Source of the DNA: JBOGJI01 sp050747865
GTDB lineage: Bacteria > Acidobacteriota > Thermoanaerobaculia > Multivoradales > JAHEKO01
Direction: 5' to 3'
Length of the DNA stretch: 6,828 bases
Assembly (NCBI GenBank): GCA_050747865.1
Contig: JBOGJI010000328.1
Span: 1 to 6,828, forward strand
The notes under the pieces are model-generated. The model worked only from the letters and a program-made list of their open reading frames with translations, did not search any database and was not told where the DNA came from. Shown in pieces: positions 5,095-6,828 of the stretch (position 1 is the stretch's first letter; each line of letters begins with the position of its first letter). A program made the translations under genes and the position numbers.

Positions 5095-6411
5095 GGTGGG
5101 TGGAAGGGTCAGGCCGCGCAGACTGTGCGGCAGAGCTTCGGTGACTTGAACCGCGGTCGTGGTCCCCGGCAGGAGCGGACGGGAGGGAAACGGGAAATGG
5201 ATCACCCGGTGACAGGGCGTGCGACCGATCAGGGTCTCGGGCTCGCGTCCCCAACCGGTGACCAGCACGTCGAGCGTGCGGCCGACGAGCTGGCGATGGT
5301 GCTCGAGCTGGATCGGCTCCTGGACCCGGAACAGCTCCTGCAGCCGGCGGTCGGCGATGTCGCGCTCCACCGGCGGGCCCAGCCGCGGGGCCGCCGTGAA
5401 CGGACGGGGGGAGTACTTGAACGCGAACAGGGCGCCGAAGCGGACCTCGGTGATGAGGTCCAGCGTCTCCTGGAAGTCCTCATCGGTTTCCCCCGGGAAG
5501 CCGACGATGAAGTCGCTCGACAGCGCGACGTCGGGCCGGGCCTCGCGCAGCTCGCCCACCAGCTCCAGATAGCTGTCCCGGGTGTAGCCGCGGCCCATCC
5601 GCTTCAGCACCCGGTCGGACCCCGACTGCACCGGCAGGTGGAGGTAGGGCGTGATGTTGGCATGGCCGGCAAACGCCTCGATCATGCGGCGCGAGAAGTC
5701 TCGCGGGTAGGAGGTGATGAAGCGCAGGCGCTCGACCCCAGGCACCTCGGCCACGGCGTACAGGAGGTCGGCGAAGTCCAGCGGCTCGAAGGGGTCGCGC
5801 CAGTGGTTGACCGTCTGGCCCAGCAGCTCGATCTCCCGGAAGCCGAGGTCGACCAGATGGCGCACCTCGGCCAGGATCTGCCCGTAGGGACGGCTGCGCT
5901 CGGGGCCGCGGGTGGTGGGGACGATGCAGAAGGTGCAGCGCTTGTTGCACCCCTCGATGATCGTCACCATCCCCTTGAACGTCCCGTCGCGCGAGATCGC
6001 GTCGATCTCGTAGCTCCGCTCCTCCGGGAAGCCAATGGCGACCACCCGCTCGCCCTGCCGGCGGCGCAGCAGGACGTCGGACAGCTCGCCCACCCGGGCG
6101 GTGCCGAGGACGAAGTCGAGCTCCGGAACCCGTCGCAGGGCCCTCTCCCCCACCTGCTGGGCCACACAACCGGTCAGACCCAGGAGCAGGTCCGGCCGGT
6201 CTGCCTTGAGGCGCCGGTATTCGCCGAGGCGCGAGTAGACCTTCTGCTCGGCCTTGTCGCGCACGCTGCAGGAGTTCAGCAGGATGACGTCCGCCTCCTC
6301 CGGGCTGCGCGTCGGCAGGATCCCCTGTTGCATGAGCTGCCCCGCCATACGCTGGCTGTCCAGCTCGTTCATCTGACAGCCCCAGGTCTCGATGAAATAC
6401 CGCCCGCTCAA
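5071..6411 (-). CDS. miaB: MiaB tRNA-2-methylthio-N6-dimethylallyladenosine synthase
   Basis: Radical-SAM methylthiotransferase that converts i6A37 to ms2i6A37 in tRNAs reading codons that begin with U, acting after MiaA. The 446 residues match the family length. Seen: the N-terminal UPF0004 domain with three cysteines for the auxiliary [4Fe-4S] cluster, Cys12 (ETWGCQMNE), Cys48 (LLNSCSV) and Cys82 (LTGCVAQQ); the radical-SAM cluster CNKRCTFC with Cys155, Cys159 and Cys162; the RGPERSR motif after it; YLHLPVQSGSDRVLKRMGRGYTR (256-278); SSDFIVGFPGET (298-309); and a C-terminal TRAM domain from about 373. Small departures are LLGQTVNHW where GQNVNSY is usual and SPRPFTAA where SPRPGTPA is usual. 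TTG at 6411 is the start: the next Met is inside the Cys12 motif, a GAGGAG lies 8 bases upstream, and the TTGA overlaps the stop of the preceding gene. The last seven residues (440-446) come from repeat sequence. MtaB- or RimO-type relatives are less likely because of the QMNE motif and length. Confidence 0.95.
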   Translation of the reverse strand: MSGRYFIETWGCQMNELDSQRMAGQLMQQGILPTRSPEEADVILLNSCSVRDKAEQKVYSRLGEYRRLKADRPDLLLGLTGCVAQQVGERALRRVPELDFVLGTARVGELSDVLLRRRQGERVVAIGFPEERSYEIDAISRDGTFKGMVTIIEGCNKRCTFCIVPTTRGPERSRPYGQILAEVRHLVDLGFREIELLGQTVNHWRDPFEPLDFADLLYAVAEVPGVERLRFITSYPRDFSRRMIEAFAGHANITPYLHLPVQSGSDRVLKRMGRGYTRDSYLELVGELREARPDVALSSDFIVGFPGETDEDFQETLDLITEVRFGALFAFKYSPRPFTAAPRLGPPVERDIADRRLQELFRVQEPIQLEHHRQLVGRTLDVLVTGWGREPETLIGRTPCHRVIHFPFPSRPLLPGTTTAVQVTEALPHSLRGLTLPPTQGQGSGA

Positions 6412-6828
6412 GGTCGTCGCTCCTCGTCCACGAAGCGGGGCTCCACCGGTTCCATGGTTGTCGGCTCGGATGGCCGCTCCTCCGGCTGGGGCTCGAGCTC
6501 GAGGCCTTCGCGCAACCAGCCGGGCTGGGCTCCGGCGCGGCGCCCCACGTCCAGCAGGCGCTGCAGATCGTCGCGGGCGGCCTCGACCTCGTCTTTCGCG
6601 CCCGCGAGGCTGCTCAGGGCCGCGTCCCAGTCGAGCTTGATCACCCCGTCACGGTACGCCGGGTCGTCGGCGGCGTAGAACGCATTGCGCAGCTCCGCGA
6701 CCCGCGTCTGCCGCTCCTCGACATCGCGGGTCGCGTCGCGCCAGCGCTGCCGGGCGGCGCGTGCCGTGGCGCGCCAGTACTCCTCGTCGGCTCGCGCCGC
6801 GCCGCCGCCGGCCTCGTCCCCTGGGATC
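6408..6828 (-). CDS. 3' part of an unrecognised coiled-coil protein (5' end outside window)
   Basis: The frame is open from the window edge to the TGA at 6408, giving at least 139 C-terminal residues. A GTG at 6644 could start a 78-residue product, but the frame continues upstream with the same protein-like composition (EEYWRATARAARQRW, then DVEERQTRVAELRNAFYAADDPAYRDG), so the real gene is longer. The visible part has two charged, Ala/Glu/Arg-rich helical stretches that look like an antiparallel coiled coil, separated by an AFYAADDPAYRDG turn. Then come RRAGAQPGWLREG and an acidic proline-rich tail. No membrane segment or catalytic motif is visible. It overlaps miaB by 4 bases, so the two are probably cotranscribed and coupled. 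I cannot name a function; coiled-coil proteins of this kind are often structural or scaffolding, which is only a guess. Confidence 0.75.
   Translation of the reverse strand, partial: IPGDEAGGGAARADEEYWRATARAARQRWRDATRDVEERQTRVAELRNAFYAADDPAYRDGVIKLDWDAALSSLAGAKDEVEAARDDLQRLLDVGRRAGAQPGWLREGLELEPQPEERPSEPTTMEPVEPRFVDEERRP
6420..6425 (-). promoter_or_regulatory. Shine-Dalgarno supporting the TTG start of miaB
   Basis: Minus-strand GAGGAG, 8 bases before TTG at 6411 and inside the end of the preceding reading frame. It settles the rare TTG start and indicates translational coupling with the upstream gene. Confidence 0.7.

Noticed and set aside
5125..6678. 517-codon open frame on the plus strand opposite miaB
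   Set aside because: Antisense shadow of miaB and its upstream neighbour; composition is low in hydrophobic cores and there are no domain motifs.

Overview
This is a GC-rich bacterial segment in which every credible gene lies on the minus strand. Reading along transcription (from high to low coordinates), the order is: the 3' end of an unrecognised coiled-coil protein, miaB, a bifunctional-nuclease (DUF151) family gene, parA, parB, and one long gene carrying both an LptF and an LptG permease. The LPS-export permease points to a diderm. The high GC, the fused LptF-LptG and this gene neighbourhood suggest Acidobacteriota, perhaps a Thermoanaerobaculia-like lineage. That is inference from gene content, not a database match.

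Layout by transcription unit. (1) The edge gene and miaB overlap by 4 bases (TTGA), and miaB has a good Shine-Dalgarno sequence, so they are probably cotranscribed from a promoter outside the window. (2) The DUF151 gene follows miaB after 110 bp and has a clear sigma70-type promoter whose predicted start falls almost on the ATG. (3) parA and parB overlap by 8 bases. parB has a strong Shine-Dalgarno inside parA, and a weaker promoter lies just upstream of parA. (4) lptFG follows parB after 185 bp and again has a promoter-like pair ending a few bases before its GTG. The three unit-leading genes appear leaderless or nearly so, while the two operon-internal genes have Shine-Dalgarno sequences.

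The genes serve unrelated core functions: tRNA modification at A37 (MiaB), a conserved DUF151 protein, chromosome or replicon segregation (ParA ATPase and ParB CTP-dependent clamp), and lipopolysaccharide transport to the outer membrane (LptFG). Nothing resembles a defence, secretion or biosynthetic island.

The most unusual content is between the genes. An 81-bp element with 23-bp near-perfect inverted arms sits between parB and lptFG. A GGGGTCAGG-type repeat cluster runs into the end of miaB and encodes its last residues. An 18-bp perfect palindrome lies upstream of parA. A strongly structured segment follows lptFG at the left edge. No stretch over 300 bp lacks a gene; the longest gap is 185 bp. 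No tRNA, rRNA, CRISPR array or transposase gene was seen.
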